A DNA stretch of 64,000 bases from Campylobacter jejuni (GTDB lineage Bacteria; Campylobacterota; Campylobacteria; Campylobacterales; Campylobacteraceae): contig NZ_LN831025.1 in NCBI RefSeq assembly GCF_001457695.1, forward strand, positions 992,001 through 1,056,000, given 5' to 3'. Shown one piece after another: positions 18,957 through 28,416 of the stretch. Each line of letters starts with the position of its first letter. Within the stretch, counting starts at the first letter, position 1. Under the pieces are notes generated by a model. That model was not told where the DNA came from and did no database searches. It saw nothing but the letters and a program-made list of their open reading frames with translations. Made by a program: the position numbers and the translations under genes.

Positions 18957-21151
18957 CCCAAAAGGATCATCAATGTCCCTTAATTCTTACATGAGTCTTA
19001 ATATATCAAATTCTACTTCAAATCCCCTACCCTTTAAAATCACTAAAGCCCTCATCAAAGAAAGTCTTGAAGAGCTTTTTTCTATAGAATGTGAAGGCTT
19101 TTTTGAAAGTTTAGAACAAGATTTATTTTCTTTAAATACTTTAACCAATGCTTCATCTCATCCAAGCACCCCTACAACTTTTAATTTTCATCCTAATGTT
19201 TTAATCGATCAAGAAGCTATTTTAAGTATCCATAATCCTTATGAGAATAATACCTTAAACTTTGATAACAATGAAGTAAAAAACTATAAGGGAATTATCA
19301 CTTATATAAAATATCTAGGTATTAATCATGAAAGTGCTTTAAATATTAACGATAGCACTTCAAATACTAAGCAAATACAATACAAGCATTTTTTTTCTTT
19401 TAAGCTTCAATCAGTCTTGATAAGACTTTCTTTAAATAAAGCCAATCGTATTTATACTCATACTAATATTATAGAAGTGATTAAACAAACCCTTGGTTTT
19501 TATCAAGATATCTTACATAAAGAAATTGATTATTCTAATATACATTTTAATTATGAAGAACAAGAACTCATCTCTCAATACAATGAAAGTGATTTAGACT
19601 TTATTACAAGATTAAGCCATAATAATGGAATCTTTTTTTATGAAGATGAGAACACTATTTATTTTTGTGATGTGTATAAAAATGTAAAAAATAAAGAAAT
19701 TGAGTATAATCCTAATATTAATAATATTTTAAATCAAGCTTGTATTTCTTCTATTTATAAAGAGCAAAGCTTAAGAACTAATTCTTTTACACATTCTAGT
19801 ATTAATGCCAATACTCCTTTAAATCTTTTATCTTTACACTCTAGTAAAGTTCCTTATGAACAAGAACTTAATAACAAAGCTTGTTATAATGAACATTTTT
19901 ATGAGAGTGAATATTCTTTTACAAAAAGCATTGATTTAAAGACTAAGCCTTCTCTTAAAGAAAAAAGAGCCTTAGTATTAAATGAAAGCTTACTAGCAAA
20001 AAGTAATATTTATCATCTTAGCTTAGGAGATTTTATCACTTTAAATTATAAGGAGTTTAATCATCAAGAAGAAATAAAAAATCAAGATGAAGAAAAACAA
20101 GATAAAGCTTCTTTGCTTAAAGACTTTATTATTATCACTAATACTCAAATCTTAATTGATGATGCCATCTTAGCTAATTCTATTAATACTAATGATCATT
20201 TAAATTTAAAAGATTTAAATTTAAGTAAATCTTATTCTAATACTTTAACTTTACTAAAAAAGAATATTATCTTTACTCCAAGTTTTAAAGCTAAACCTAA
20301 AGCTCCTAATAGCACTCAAGGTATTGTTATAGGAGAGAGTAAGGATATAGAAAGTGAGAGAAATACTATTTATACTGATGAGCATGGAAGGGTTAAGGTA
20401 AGGATTAATCTTTATGCCAATCAAGAAGAATTAGATAATGATACTTTTATTGCAAATGATATAGATACAAATTCTTCTAATTTATCAAGCAATACTTATA
20501 AATCTTATCATCACACTCCTTTTTTAAGAGTAGCTTCTCATATAGCAAGTAATCATTCAGGTTTTTTTCATACTCCAAGAATAGGAGATGAAGTGATTAT
20601 TTCTTTTTTAGATGATGATATAGATAAACCTTATGTAAGTGGAAGTTTGTATAATGGGGCTACAACAATGCCCCAATATAATTATCCAAGATATAAAAGA
20701 GAAATCGCTACAAATGCATTGAGTTATTTAAGCGTAGTTCCTGCTATGATTGATAAAGGTTTAGATACATTAAAACTTCAAGAAAATACTGATTATGAAT
20801 TAAGCTCTATAAACAATCATTATCTTACTTTGGCTAATTCCACAGTAGGAGTGGATAACACCGATGCAAGAGCAAGGAATGAAATTACCCTAAAAAACGA
20901 CAAAGACAAAGAAGAAATTTATATCCTAGCACAAAAAGATTATAAAGAAGAAATAGGTAATAATTATGAGCAAACCATAAAAAATAATAAAACTTCAGAA
21001 GTGGGAGCCTTATATACCGAATTTATTACTTTAGGACATATGCAAAATATCATAGGTTTTAAAAATGTCAATGTAGGAGCTGAATATTTAGAAAATACCC
21101 TACTTTCTAAAGATACTAATGTGGGCTTAAGTAATACTTTAAATGTAGGAA
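18957..21151 (+). repeat. 2.2-kb repeat: vgrG1 5' part (copy at 31774-33968)
   Basis: The sequence from the ribosome-binding region to codon 726 of vgrG1 matches vgrG2 with a constant offset of 12817 bases and only a few differences (residues 10-12 near the start, and a silent C/T in the ACAATGCC segment). Identity ends abruptly at GTAGGAA, and the two tails are then unrelated in detail. The pattern indicates recent duplication or gene conversion. Confidence 0.9.
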
Positions 21152-21621
21152 TCAGCAATGAAGTCAATATCGGACAAAACCACGAAGAAAAGATAGGAAA
21201 TGATAAAAGAGTAATAATCAATAACAATCTAGAGCAAGATATCAAAAATGATTTTATCCAAAGAATAGGACATAACAAAAATGAAACCATAAAAGGTTCT
21301 TATGTGCTTCAAACCAATCAAAGTATAAAATTTTATTCCAAACAAGATCTAAGCATAGAAACAAATGAGTATTTCAAAGCTGAAGCTGATGATTCTATTA
21401 GTTTTAAAGCCAAGAAAAATTGCTCTTTTACAGCTGATAATGTAAATACTATGGCAAATCAAGAAAGTGTTTTAACAGCACAAAAACAAATCGTTTCTAG
21501 GGTAGGAAATACAACTATTACACAAACAAAAGATAAAATTATACTACAAGTAGGAACAACACAAGTGATTATAGATAGCAAAGGTTTAAGAGTAAAAGGA
21601 GGTGATTTAAGAGCGGATTAA
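18973..21621 (+). CDS. vgrG: VgrG1 / TssI spike protein
   Basis: 882 residues. The N-terminal gp27-like hub spans about residues 1-430. A gp5 OB-fold follows (about 450-563), with RNTIYTDEHGRVKVRINL and the signature HTPRIGDEVIISFLDDD starting at residue 533. The C-terminal part is a beta-helix spike with repeated NVG and EIG units, ending KGLRVKGGDLRAD. No catalytic extension is fused to the end, so effectors must be carried through PAAR-like proteins or adaptors. The first ~726 codons are almost identical to vgrG2; only the last ~155 residues are copy-specific. The start is set by AAAGGATCATCAATG. Confidence 0.95.
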   Translation: MSLNSYMSLNISNSTSNPLPFKITKALIKESLEELFSIECEGFFESLEQDLFSLNTLTNASSHPSTPTTFNFHPNVLIDQEAILSIHNPYENNTLNFDNNEVKNYKGIITYIKYLGINHESALNINDSTSNTKQIQYKHFFSFKLQSVLIRLSLNKANRIYTHTNIIEVIKQTLGFYQDILHKEIDYSNIHFNYEEQELISQYNESDLDFITRLSHNNGIFFYEDENTIYFCDVYKNVKNKEIEYNPNINNILNQACISSIYKEQSLRTNSFTHSSINANTPLNLLSLHSSKVPYEQELNNKACYNEHFYESEYSFTKSIDLKTKPSLKEKRALVLNESLLAKSNIYHLSLGDFITLNYKEFNHQEEIKNQDEEKQDKASLLKDFIIITNTQILIDDAILANSINTNDHLNLKDLNLSKSYSNTLTLLKKNIIFTPSFKAKPKAPNSTQGIVIGESKDIESERNTIYTDEHGRVKVRINLYANQEELDNDTFIANDIDTNSSNLSSNTYKSYHHTPFLRVASHIASNHSGFFHTPRIGDEVIISFLDDDIDKPYVSGSLYNGATTMPQYNYPRYKREIATNALSYLSVVPAMIDKGLDTLKLQENTDYELSSINNHYLTLANSTVGVDNTDARARNEITLKNDKDKEEIYILAQKDYKEEIGNNYEQTIKNNKTSEVGALYTEFITLGHMQNIIGFKNVNVGAEYLENTLLSKDTNVGLSNTLNVGISNEVNIGQNHEEKIGNDKRVIINNNLEQDIKNDFIQRIGHNKNETIKGSYVLQTNQSIKFYSKQDLSIETNEYFKAEADDSISFKAKKNCSFTADNVNTMANQESVLTAQKQIVSRVGNTTITQTKDKIILQVGTTQVIIDSKGLRVKGGDLRAD

Positions 21622-21686
21622 AAGCAATTTTCTTAAAATTAAAACTAAAATCATAAAAAACCCAATTTACAAAGAAAGGAAAAACA

Positions 21687-22604
21687 ATGAAAAAACTAGA
21701 AGATATCAAAGCTATGAGCTATCAAGAAAAAGATGAGTTAGAAGATTTAGTTCTTGAAATTATAGATGATAATGATTTAGTTAAGCTAAAAGATATTTTA
21801 AAGGATTATCCTGTAAAAATATCTTGTTATGAGCTTAATATTAAAGATGAGGATGGAGACTTTCCTTTATTTGATCCTTTTAATCTAATAATAAGAGCTG
21901 CACATGCTTGTGAAGATAATAATAATGATTTTTCTATTTTAGACTATTTATTTGATGAGTATGGATTAAGTTTAAAAGATCCTAAATATAATTTTGTTCT
22001 TATTGACATGAAACACATCAAAGAAGCTAATGATAAATATATCTTAATGGAAGAAGTAGAAGATGATCCTTGTATTTATCAAAACGCTCTAATTTATGAT
22101 TATATACTCAATGCTGATAATCCAAATTCTCAAATCATTAAGTATCTAGTCAATCGTGGAGCTAAATTTGAAGTGCATAAAGATGGCTTTGGTTGGACTC
22201 CTATGCATTTTTGGGTTATGCAAAATAATTATGAATTATTAGAATTAGCTATTAAAGGAGGAGCTAATGTAGATATGCAAACCTTGCTTGATCCAAAAAG
22301 CGAATACAATGAAACCCTTTTATTTGAAGCTGTAAAAGAAGCAGAAACCTATAGGGTTACACAGCTTTTAATCGAACTTGGAGCTAATGTAAATTTTATC
22401 ACCCCAACATCTCCTTTAGATAATGCAAAAGGATCTAGAAATAAAAAGCTTTTAAAAGATGCAGGAGCAATGACTTCAGCTCAACTTGACAAAAAATACA
22501 ATATATACTGGGATAGTGAAGAGTGCGAAAAAGATGAAAGCTATATGGAAAAATATTGTAAATTACTAAACGATGCTATAAAAAAGGCTAAAGAAAGTGA
22601 ATGA
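21687..22604 (+). CDS. Ankyrin-type protein, partner of nuclease effector
   Basis: 305 residues with ankyrin-like repeats, including NSQIIKYLVNRGAKFEV, GWTPMHFWVMQNNYELLEL with AIKGGANVDMQ, and TQLLIELGANVNF with PLDNAKGSRNKKLLKDAGA. The start is ATG 21687 after AAAGGAAAAACA. It overlaps the next gene, a nuclease-type effector, and a near-copy follows that effector at 24308. Ankyrin proteins are a known class of polymorphic-toxin immunity proteins. The double copy around the toxin supports an immunity role, though a loading role for the upstream copy cannot be excluded. No signal peptide, so it acts in the cytoplasm, as expected for protection from a DNase. Confidence 0.75.
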   Translation: MKKLEDIKAMSYQEKDELEDLVLEIIDDNDLVKLKDILKDYPVKISCYELNIKDEDGDFPLFDPFNLIIRAAHACEDNNNDFSILDYLFDEYGLSLKDPKYNFVLIDMKHIKEANDKYILMEEVEDDPCIYQNALIYDYILNADNPNSQIIKYLVNRGAKFEVHKDGFGWTPMHFWVMQNNYELLELAIKGGANVDMQTLLDPKSEYNETLLFEAVKEAETYRVTQLLIELGANVNFITPTSPLDNAKGSRNKKLLKDAGAMTSAQLDKKYNIYWDSEECEKDESYMEKYCKLLNDAIKKAKESE

Positions 22605-24297
22605 GGGAATAAAAATTGACTTTGCTAAAGTCAATTTTCATATCAAAGAATTCCAAAAAGTTTATATATTAGAAAATTGTAAATTATGTTTTTACAGTCC
22701 TTTTCATTTGCAAACACAAAATGGAAAAGAAGTGAAAAAAATAGAAAAAAAAGGCAAATCTAAAATTTATCTTATAGATGAGGATGGAAAAACTGTAGAT
22801 ATTGATAAAACTTCAGAGCAAAACAAAATAAAAGCAAGAGAAGAAAAAAGAAAAAAAGAAGAAAAAAGTAAAAATGTATTATTTAGCAATGATGAAAAGG
22901 GAAATGATGCAATCAATGCTTATTTTGGTGAGAAGAATATTGATACGCTAAATAAAGCCTATGAAGAAAGAGAAGCCAAGCCTTTATCAAGAAATACAGA
23001 AAATTTTAAAGACTATGATATATTTTACGATGTTTATACAAGTAAAGATAATGATATCAAAAGTTTAAATGAAGAGCTAGGATATGATGGCTTTGAAGTA
23101 AAAAATGGTATAGCTAAAGTTGGAGCAGAATTTTTTGATAAATGCTTTGAAAAAGGAATTTATGTTTTAATACCAAGATTAGTATCTTTAGATAAAAATG
23201 AAACATTACACTTTGATCCTGTGCCTTTAGAAGATAAGGGCTTTGTAGTGACTGATTTTAGAAAAGGAAGAAAGGAAGAAAAAAATATAGATTTAAGCTT
23301 TCAAAGAAATATAGCTAAAATAAAAAATCCTAATTTAACTTTACAAAGCCCTAAAGAATTCCTACAAGCCTTAAATGAAAATAAAGAATTTACAGAAGAT
23401 GATAAAATACAACAAGCACAAGCTATTAAAAAAGCTTGTGGAAAAAAAGCAGATGAAATAACCAAAATCTTGCTTAAAGATGATAAAAGTTTAAAAGATA
23501 TTATTACAGATAAAGAAAAATTAGAGGAAAGAATTGGCAGATTGCAAGATAATAAAAACAAATCACCTAAAGAACTAAATCTACTAGGTAGACTTGAATT
23601 TTTACAAAGAAATCAAAAAAAAGTTAAAGATTATAAAGACATTATAAAAGTTCTTCAAAACCCTCAACAAACTAGTAATGCCAATAAAAATAACACTGAT
23701 GATAACAAGAAAAAGAAACTGACTAAAAAAAATCAAAACCAAGAAGAACAAAAAAATAAAAATATCAATTCAAAAGATATAGGAGATGCAGGTGAATATG
23801 CTGCTTCTATGCTTTTTGCTAAAAGATCAACTAGGTATTTATCCAATAGAAGAAAAATAGATGCAAATTTTAATACCCATAGTTTTAATCATACCATACC
23901 TGATTTTTTAGTAACCTTAAATGATTACCCTACTTTAGTAGAGGTTAAAAATGTCCAAGATCAAGCTTTAACAGAACAAATAAGCTTTGAGTTAAAACTT
24001 GCTAGAGAATATGAGCTTGATTATTTATTTTTATGCAATCATTACACAAAATTAATAGATAATATAACTAATCTAGAGATATTTAATAAAGACAATAAAA
24101 ACCATAAAGGATCAAGAAGTGGTTTTATCTACCACAGACATGCTCACAGAAGCATAAAAACAATATTTAAAGAAATGTATCTACATCACATAAAAGGAGC
24201 AGCACCTAATAAAATTATCATAAAAAGATTAAATTTAAATAATTCTGCTAATATAGAAGAAGAATTAAACAAAAACAAACAAATACAAAAAAATTAA
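22597..24297 (+). CDS. Putative T6SS nuclease effector, PD-(D/E)xK fold
   Basis: 566 residues, GTG start at 22597 overlapping the upstream ankyrin gene by eight bases; no ATG fits. The N-terminal ~390 residues are lysine-rich and probably serve delivery, with a low-complexity Asn/Lys linker near 360-392. The C-terminal domain has a restriction-endonuclease-like core: GEYAASMLF (E400), IPDFLVTL (D436) and LVEVKN (E449, K451), then a helical segment. This resembles the nuclease domain of the effector at 35575, but the N-terminal halves are unrelated. Predicted activity is DNA cleavage in a rival cell. The family assignment is from motif spacing only. Confidence 0.65.
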   Translation: MNEGIKIDFAKVNFHIKEFQKVYILENCKLCFYSPFHLQTQNGKEVKKIEKKGKSKIYLIDEDGKTVDIDKTSEQNKIKAREEKRKKEEKSKNVLFSNDEKGNDAINAYFGEKNIDTLNKAYEEREAKPLSRNTENFKDYDIFYDVYTSKDNDIKSLNEELGYDGFEVKNGIAKVGAEFFDKCFEKGIYVLIPRLVSLDKNETLHFDPVPLEDKGFVVTDFRKGRKEEKNIDLSFQRNIAKIKNPNLTLQSPKEFLQALNENKEFTEDDKIQQAQAIKKACGKKADEITKILLKDDKSLKDIITDKEKLEERIGRLQDNKNKSPKELNLLGRLEFLQRNQKKVKDYKDIIKVLQNPQQTSNANKNNTDDNKKKKLTKKNQNQEEQKNKNINSKDIGDAGEYAASMLFAKRSTRYLSNRRKIDANFNTHSFNHTIPDFLVTLNDYPTLVEVKNVQDQALTEQISFELKLAREYELDYLFLCNHYTKLIDNITNLEIFNKDNKNHKGSRSGFIYHRHAHRSIKTIFKEMYLHHIKGAAPNKIIIKRLNLNNSANIEEELNKNKQIQKN

Positions 24298-24307
24298 AGG
24301 AAAAACA

Positions 24308-25246
24308 ATGAAAAAACTAGAAGATATCAAAGCTATGAGTTACAAACAAAAAGATGAATTAGAAGATTTAGTTCTTGAAATTATAGATAATAATGATTTA
24401 GTTAAGCTAAAAGATATTTTAAAGGATTATCCTGTAAAAATATCTTGTTATGAGCTTCATTTTAAAAATAAAGATAATGAATACCCTTTATTTGAACCTA
24501 TGAATTTAATATTAAGAGCTGCATTTGCTTGTGAAGATAATAATAATGATTTTTCTATTTTAGATTATTTATTTGATGAGTATGGTTTAAGTTTAAAAGA
24601 TCCTAAATATAATTTTTATCATAGTGATATGAAATATATTAAAGAAGCTAATGATAAATATATCTTAATGGAAGAAGTAGAAGATACCATTATTTATCAA
24701 AACGCCCTAATTTATGATTATATATTAAGTGCTGATAATCCAAATTCTCAAATCATTAAGTATCTAGTCAATCGTGGAGCTAAATTTGAAGTGCATGAAG
24801 ATGACTTTGGTTGGACTCCTATGCATTTTTGGGCTAGACGCAATAATTATGAATTATTAGAACTAGCTATTAAAGGAGGAGCTAATGTAGATATGCAAAC
24901 TTTTAGTAAATTAAGAAAATACAGCAAAACTCTTTTATTTGAAGCTGTAAGCGAACCTGAAACTTATAAGGTTACACAGCTTTTAATCGAACTTGGAGCT
25001 AATGTGAATTTTGCTACCCCAAGAACTCCTTTAGATGATGCAAAAGGATCTAGAAATAAAAAACTTTTAAAAGATGCAGGAGCAATGACTTCAAATGAAA
25101 TTAGAAAAAAATATAATTTACCAGCATATGATGATTCTCATTGTGAAATTGATGGAAAAACTGATTTTGATTTATTGGGTAAATATCGTGATGAATGCTC
25201 CAAACTTTTAAACGATGCTATAAAAAAGGCTAAAGAAAGTGAATGA
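24308..25246 (+). CDS. Second ankyrin-type protein, paralog of 21687
   Basis: 312 residues. It is nearly identical to the 21687 product over long stretches, starting from the first codons (KKLEDIKAMSY) and including the shared ribosome-binding sequence AAAGGAAAAACA. Differences cluster in short patches (for example residues 45-60 and 110-120) and at the C-terminus. It sits ten bases after the nuclease effector, in the normal immunity-gene position. Downstream of it is only a scrap of a second effector start, so it appears to be one half of a duplicated ankyrin-effector pair whose effector was deleted. Confidence 0.7.
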   Translation: MKKLEDIKAMSYKQKDELEDLVLEIIDNNDLVKLKDILKDYPVKISCYELHFKNKDNEYPLFEPMNLILRAAFACEDNNNDFSILDYLFDEYGLSLKDPKYNFYHSDMKYIKEANDKYILMEEVEDTIIYQNALIYDYILSADNPNSQIIKYLVNRGAKFEVHEDDFGWTPMHFWARRNNYELLELAIKGGANVDMQTFSKLRKYSKTLLFEAVSEPETYKVTQLLIELGANVNFATPRTPLDDAKGSRNKKLLKDAGAMTSNEIRKKYNLPAYDDSHCEIDGKTDFDLLGKYRDECSKLLNDAIKKAKESE

Positions 25247-25292
25247 GGGAATAGAAATTCACTTTGCTAAAATAAATTATAAGGAAAGATAA
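25239..25292 (+). pseudogene. N-terminal scrap of a second nuclease effector
   Basis: A GTG-initiated frame of 17 codons (NEGIEIHFAKINYK...) matches the start of the effector at 22597 (NEGIKIDFAKVNFHIK), in the same overlap with the preceding ankyrin gene, and then stops at TAA where the next gene begins (TAATG). It is the remnant left when the duplicated effector was lost. Confidence 0.6.
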
Positions 25293-25756
25293 TGAAAAAT
25301 AAAAAATTATTGGATGATGAATATATACAAGAAGTGTTTAAATACTATCTTAAAAATGACAATTATTTAAAAGATGCTTTATATGGTTTAAAAAAATACG
25401 AACGAAGAGCTTTTATAAGTAGCATTTTAAGCTATGAATATAAAAATTTAGTAGAAAATGGCAATTTAAAAGTTGATGCAAAATATAAAGTTACCTTGCC
25501 GCCTAATCTTATTGCTGTTTTAGAATATGATAAAAGTGAATTTAATGGCGTAAATCTTCGAAATTTTATAAATGATTTGGAATTTGAATTAGAACATATA
25601 GAAATGGAACTTTATGACGATCCTGCTGACTTTGAAGGGGGAGATTATTATAATGAAGATAGCGATTGTGATGAAGATTATACAGTAGAAGATTGGGTAG
25701 AAGATCAAGTAAGTGATATTAAAGACTTTTTATATGCTTTAAAAGATTTTAAATGA
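25292..25756 (+). CDS. Small acidic protein upstream of adaptor-like gene
   Basis: 154 residues with a strongly acidic tail (Asp/Glu-rich from about residue 105). The gene starts at the ATG of a TAATG junction and overlaps the adaptor-like gene by four bases. The C-terminal motif EMELYDDP and acidic tail are shared with the 161-residue protein at 36994, which holds the same position in module 2, whereas the N-terminal parts differ. A role as immunity protein or as adaptor cofactor is possible. No family recognised. Confidence 0.6.
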   Translation: MKNKKLLDDEYIQEVFKYYLKNDNYLKDALYGLKKYERRAFISSILSYEYKNLVENGNLKVDAKYKVTLPPNLIAVLEYDKSEFNGVNLRNFINDLEFELEHIEMELYDDPADFEGGDYYNEDSDCDEDYTVEDWVEDQVSDIKDFLYALKDFK

Positions 25757-27003
25757 AACAAACATTAAGCTCTAATCGAGTAAGCTTTTATCTTTTTTCT
25801 ACTAAAACTTTTAGTGATGAAAAATATCTTAATGCTTGGAGCTTAAAAGGCGAGCGTTTAAATGCCAAAGATTGGTTTGAATTTAAACAAGCCAATAAAG
25901 ACAAATTTTATAATAAGCATTTAGAAAATACCTTAAAAACTATGCAAGAGTTTAAAGCTTATTTTAGTGTTGATCAATTTGAAGGCATAAATCTACATGG
26001 TGATGATGAATGGCTTGATTTTTTGCCTTCAAATTATACTCAATTTTATAATCGTTTATGTAGAGATAAAAGTAAATATATTTTACATCGATATTATCAA
26101 AAAAATGATTTGACAGAGATTGGTATGCTTAAAAATCTTTCTCCTAATTTTCCTTTTTGGGATGAAAAAGGAGAAAATTTTTCTCAAAATCAAATTGATA
26201 TTTTTATAGAAAAAGATAATTTAGCACCCTGCTTTAATAAATATGATATTTATTTTAATTCTTCACTTGAGCTAAGCTTTAATTTTAGTGATGAAAGCTT
26301 AGAATATTTAATTAACAATTATAATCACAGAATCAATCATACTTTTACTCCAAAAAGTCAAGATGAGATACAAAAAGAATTAAATTTAAGCAAAGAAGAT
26401 AAAATCATTTTAGAACTTGAAAATATGTTTTTAAATCTTTGTAAAGGAATCAGTGCTGATTATGCTTTTATGGATTTTTCTTATTTTTTTGTAGGATATG
26501 ATCATACTTTAGATTCTAAAAATAATACTTTAAAATCTTATCCCATTAATCAAGATAAATTAATTCATAAAAGAAGTTTTAAAGAATATATAGAAGAATA
26601 CGCAAATACTTACTTTTTAAATTATTATTCTAAAGAGTTTTTAAATGAACTTGACAATCAAGAATTAAACAAAGATAGACTTAATTATTATCTTATTAAT
26701 TACAACAAAATTCCAAAAAACACAGAAGAAGAAAACATACAAGGCATACTTTCTAAACAAAAAGATATAGATATCAATTTTGTAAATTTTATAGATTATA
26801 AAGACTATGTTTATAAAAATAAAGATGATTTTTGGGAGTTTTCAGCAAAAGAAAATTCTATACTTTGGGAAAAATTTCTAAGTAAAAATACCCTAAAACC
26901 TTTTCCTTTAAATTTTGATTGCTCTTTAGAAGAAAAGCTTCTTTATGCTAAAGATGAACAACTAGAAAACATACTTAAAACCCACAAGACTTTTCATGGC
27001 TAA
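25753..27003 (+). CDS. Adaptor-like protein preceding PAAR-effector (uncharacterised)
   Basis: 416 residues, no signal peptide, soluble, Phe/Tyr/Asn-rich; I recognise no named domain. It overlaps the upstream acidic gene by four bases and the downstream PAAR-like effector by eight (CATGGCTAA), so it should be made together with that effector. This is the position occupied by effector chaperones such as DUF4123, DUF2169 or DUF1795 proteins in other T6SS loci, but I see no convincing match to these. A nearly identical copy is at 37476, differing in the first ~15 residues and one Gly/Arg change. The role as a PAAR-effector loading adaptor is inferred from position only. Confidence 0.6.
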   Translation: MKQTLSSNRVSFYLFSTKTFSDEKYLNAWSLKGERLNAKDWFEFKQANKDKFYNKHLENTLKTMQEFKAYFSVDQFEGINLHGDDEWLDFLPSNYTQFYNRLCRDKSKYILHRYYQKNDLTEIGMLKNLSPNFPFWDEKGENFSQNQIDIFIEKDNLAPCFNKYDIYFNSSLELSFNFSDESLEYLINNYNHRINHTFTPKSQDEIQKELNLSKEDKIILELENMFLNLCKGISADYAFMDFSYFFVGYDHTLDSKNNTLKSYPINQDKLIHKRSFKEYIEEYANTYFLNYYSKEFLNELDNQELNKDRLNYYLINYNKIPKNTEEENIQGILSKQKDIDINFVNFIDYKDYVYKNKDDFWEFSAKENSILWEKFLSKNTLKPFPLNFDCSLEEKLLYAKDEQLENILKTHKTFHG

Positions 27004-27772
27004 AAAAAGAACAATCCTTATTCCTAGAATAGAAGATATTAATATAACTCCTGATACTTCTTGTTTGCATCCTATCTTAGAAGATAATACTTTAGTATGC
27101 TTACATGGAGGTAGAGTTAAGTTAAAAGCAAAAAAAGCTAAAAGAATAAAATCAGACAATGTTCCTATTATGCTTGATAATGAAATACAAGGAGCCAGTA
27201 TAAGTGGATGTTTAAATCCACCTATACTAGGAGGACCTTGTACTAAAGTAGCTATGGTATTTGCTTATACTTATTCAGATCATAAAGTTAATAATAAACA
27301 TTCTGTGTTACAAATGGGTTTGATAGGAATGAGTATAAAAGGTTATCCTATATTTGCTATACCCAAAAAGAATAAGATTAAATTTGCTTTAGCTAAAATA
27401 CAAGCTAGTCCTCTTGCTAAGATTAAATTTGATAGGATAAGATGGGAAGGGGGAGGAAGCGATAACAAACAACCACCAATTCAAACCCATCATATTGCCA
27501 CTGATAAGAATAAAAAATATACTCCAAAATTTCAAGAGATACTTAATTCATATGATTTAAAACTAAATGGAGATTGGAATAAAGTTAAAATGCCACATCG
27601 CGGAAGACATCCTAATGAATATCATGAATATATTCTTGAAAAAATGAGTAAAATTGATAAAATAGCAAGAGGAGATAAGGATAAATTCTTAAAAGAATTT
27701 GAAAAACTAAAAGAAGAAATCAAAAATAATCCTGCTATACTTCGCAAAGAATACTATAAGGAGAGAAAATAA
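26996..27772 (+). CDS. PAAR-like protein fused to AHH-family nuclease toxin
   Basis: 258 residues. Residues 1-150 form a PAAR-like (DUF4280-type) tip domain with DNTLVCLHGGRVKLK, ISGCLNPPILGGPCTKV and GLIGMSIKGYPIFAIPKK. Residues 160-215 match the AHH/HNH-type nuclease pattern: THHIATDK (H165, H166), then NKVKMPHRGRHPNEYHEYI with H201, H205, Y209 and H210. The tip would cap VgrG and deliver a DNase. The start ATG lies in the CATGGCTAA overlap with the adaptor-like gene, and the immunity gene starts at its stop. The PAAR half is identical in four genes of the window, which differ only in the toxin. Confidence 0.8.
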   Translation: MAKKRTILIPRIEDINITPDTSCLHPILEDNTLVCLHGGRVKLKAKKAKRIKSDNVPIMLDNEIQGASISGCLNPPILGGPCTKVAMVFAYTYSDHKVNNKHSVLQMGLIGMSIKGYPIFAIPKKNKIKFALAKIQASPLAKIKFDRIRWEGGGSDNKQPPIQTHHIATDKNKKYTPKFQEILNSYDLKLNGDWNKVKMPHRGRHPNEYHEYILEKMSKIDKIARGDKDKFLKEFEKLKEEIKNNPAILRKEYYKERK

Positions 27773-28338
27773 TGAAATATTATAAAATGATGTATAATGG
27801 ACAACATAATGACGTTGATAATTGGATAAATTGTATTAAACCAGATATAAAAAATAATGACAAATATGCACTTTTAGAATCCAAACCTATCACAAATTGG
27901 CAAACACCTAGTTTTGAAATCGATAAAGATGATGGTAAAATACTGACCGATTTAATATCTAATGTATATAATTGGCGTATAGTCTCTCCTAAATTTATAA
28001 ATTTAATGCAAGATTTAATTAAAGATTGTGTGCAATATTTAGATGTAGAAATTAAAAGTCAGGAAATAAATTATTATGATTGTAAAATTATGCATGTAAC
28101 AAAATCACTTGAGGCTTTAGATTATGAACATTCTGTATATACTTATATGGGTGATAATGATGAATATTTAAGTATTACTAAAGCTGTTTTAAAAAAATCA
28201 AAACTTGATGGAAGCCATATATTTAGAATTAAAGATGATGAAGTACCTGTTTTTGTATCAAGTGAATTTAGAAAAATAGTAAGAGAAAACAATTTATTAG
28301 GTTTTAGTTTTAGTGAAGTTATGGTATATGAAAATTAA
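27772..28338 (+). CDS. Imm11-type (DUF1629-like) immunity protein to AHH toxin
   Basis: 188 residues. It begins at the stop of the toxin gene (TAATG). The C-terminal half WRIVSPKFINLMQDLI and HIFRIKDDEVPVFVSSEFRKIVREN follows the Imm11/DUF1629 pattern (a WxxVSxxf segment and F..V.S..fk). It should bind and block the AHH nuclease encoded just upstream. The first ~85 residues differ markedly from the copy at 39498 while the remainder is almost identical, matching a local difference in the toxin. Cytoplasmic, with no signal peptide. Confidence 0.75.
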   Translation: MKYYKMMYNGQHNDVDNWINCIKPDIKNNDKYALLESKPITNWQTPSFEIDKDDGKILTDLISNVYNWRIVSPKFINLMQDLIKDCVQYLDVEIKSQEINYYDCKIMHVTKSLEALDYEHSVYTYMGDNDEYLSITKAVLKKSKLDGSHIFRIKDDEVPVFVSSEFRKIVRENNLLGFSFSEVMVYEN

Positions 28339-28367
28339 TCATATGAAAATATTGCAATTATAAACTA

Positions 28368-28373
28368 TATAAT
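28368..28373 (+). promoter_or_regulatory. -10 box ahead of the orphan-immunity slot
   Basis: A TATAAT sits in the conserved 60 bases after the Imm11-type gene and is repeated at 40094-40099. In each copy it precedes a different orphan immunity-like gene, which would keep the slot expressed independently of the effector operon. Confidence 0.4.
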
Positions 28374-28416
28374 TTATTAGGTTTTATCAAACAAATACCA
28401 TAATAAAGGATAAAAA

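Larger units (their letters stand above)
25790..28398 (+). repeat. 2.6-kb repeat: adaptor, PAAR-AHH, immunity (copy at 37516-40124)
   Basis: Matches 37516-40124 at a constant offset of 11726 bases. Near-identity covers the adaptor gene from about codon 13, the PAAR part, most of the AHH domain, the second half of the immunity gene and 60 bases after it. It is interrupted by two diverged islands: the middle of the toxin and the first half of the immunity gene. Beyond 28398/40124 the sequences are unrelated. Confidence 0.9.

Noticed and set aside
20964-21290. 108-codon minus-strand ORF inside vgrG1
   Set aside because: Shadow of the beta-helix repeats of vgrG; the hydrophobic product is what AT-rich coding sequence gives on the reverse strand.
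26962-27159. Minus-strand ORF opposite the PAAR-like gene, repeated at 29007, 38688 and 40671
   Set aside because: Its apparent conservation comes from the identical PAAR coding sequence on the plus strand; it has no ribosome-binding site and no independent signal.
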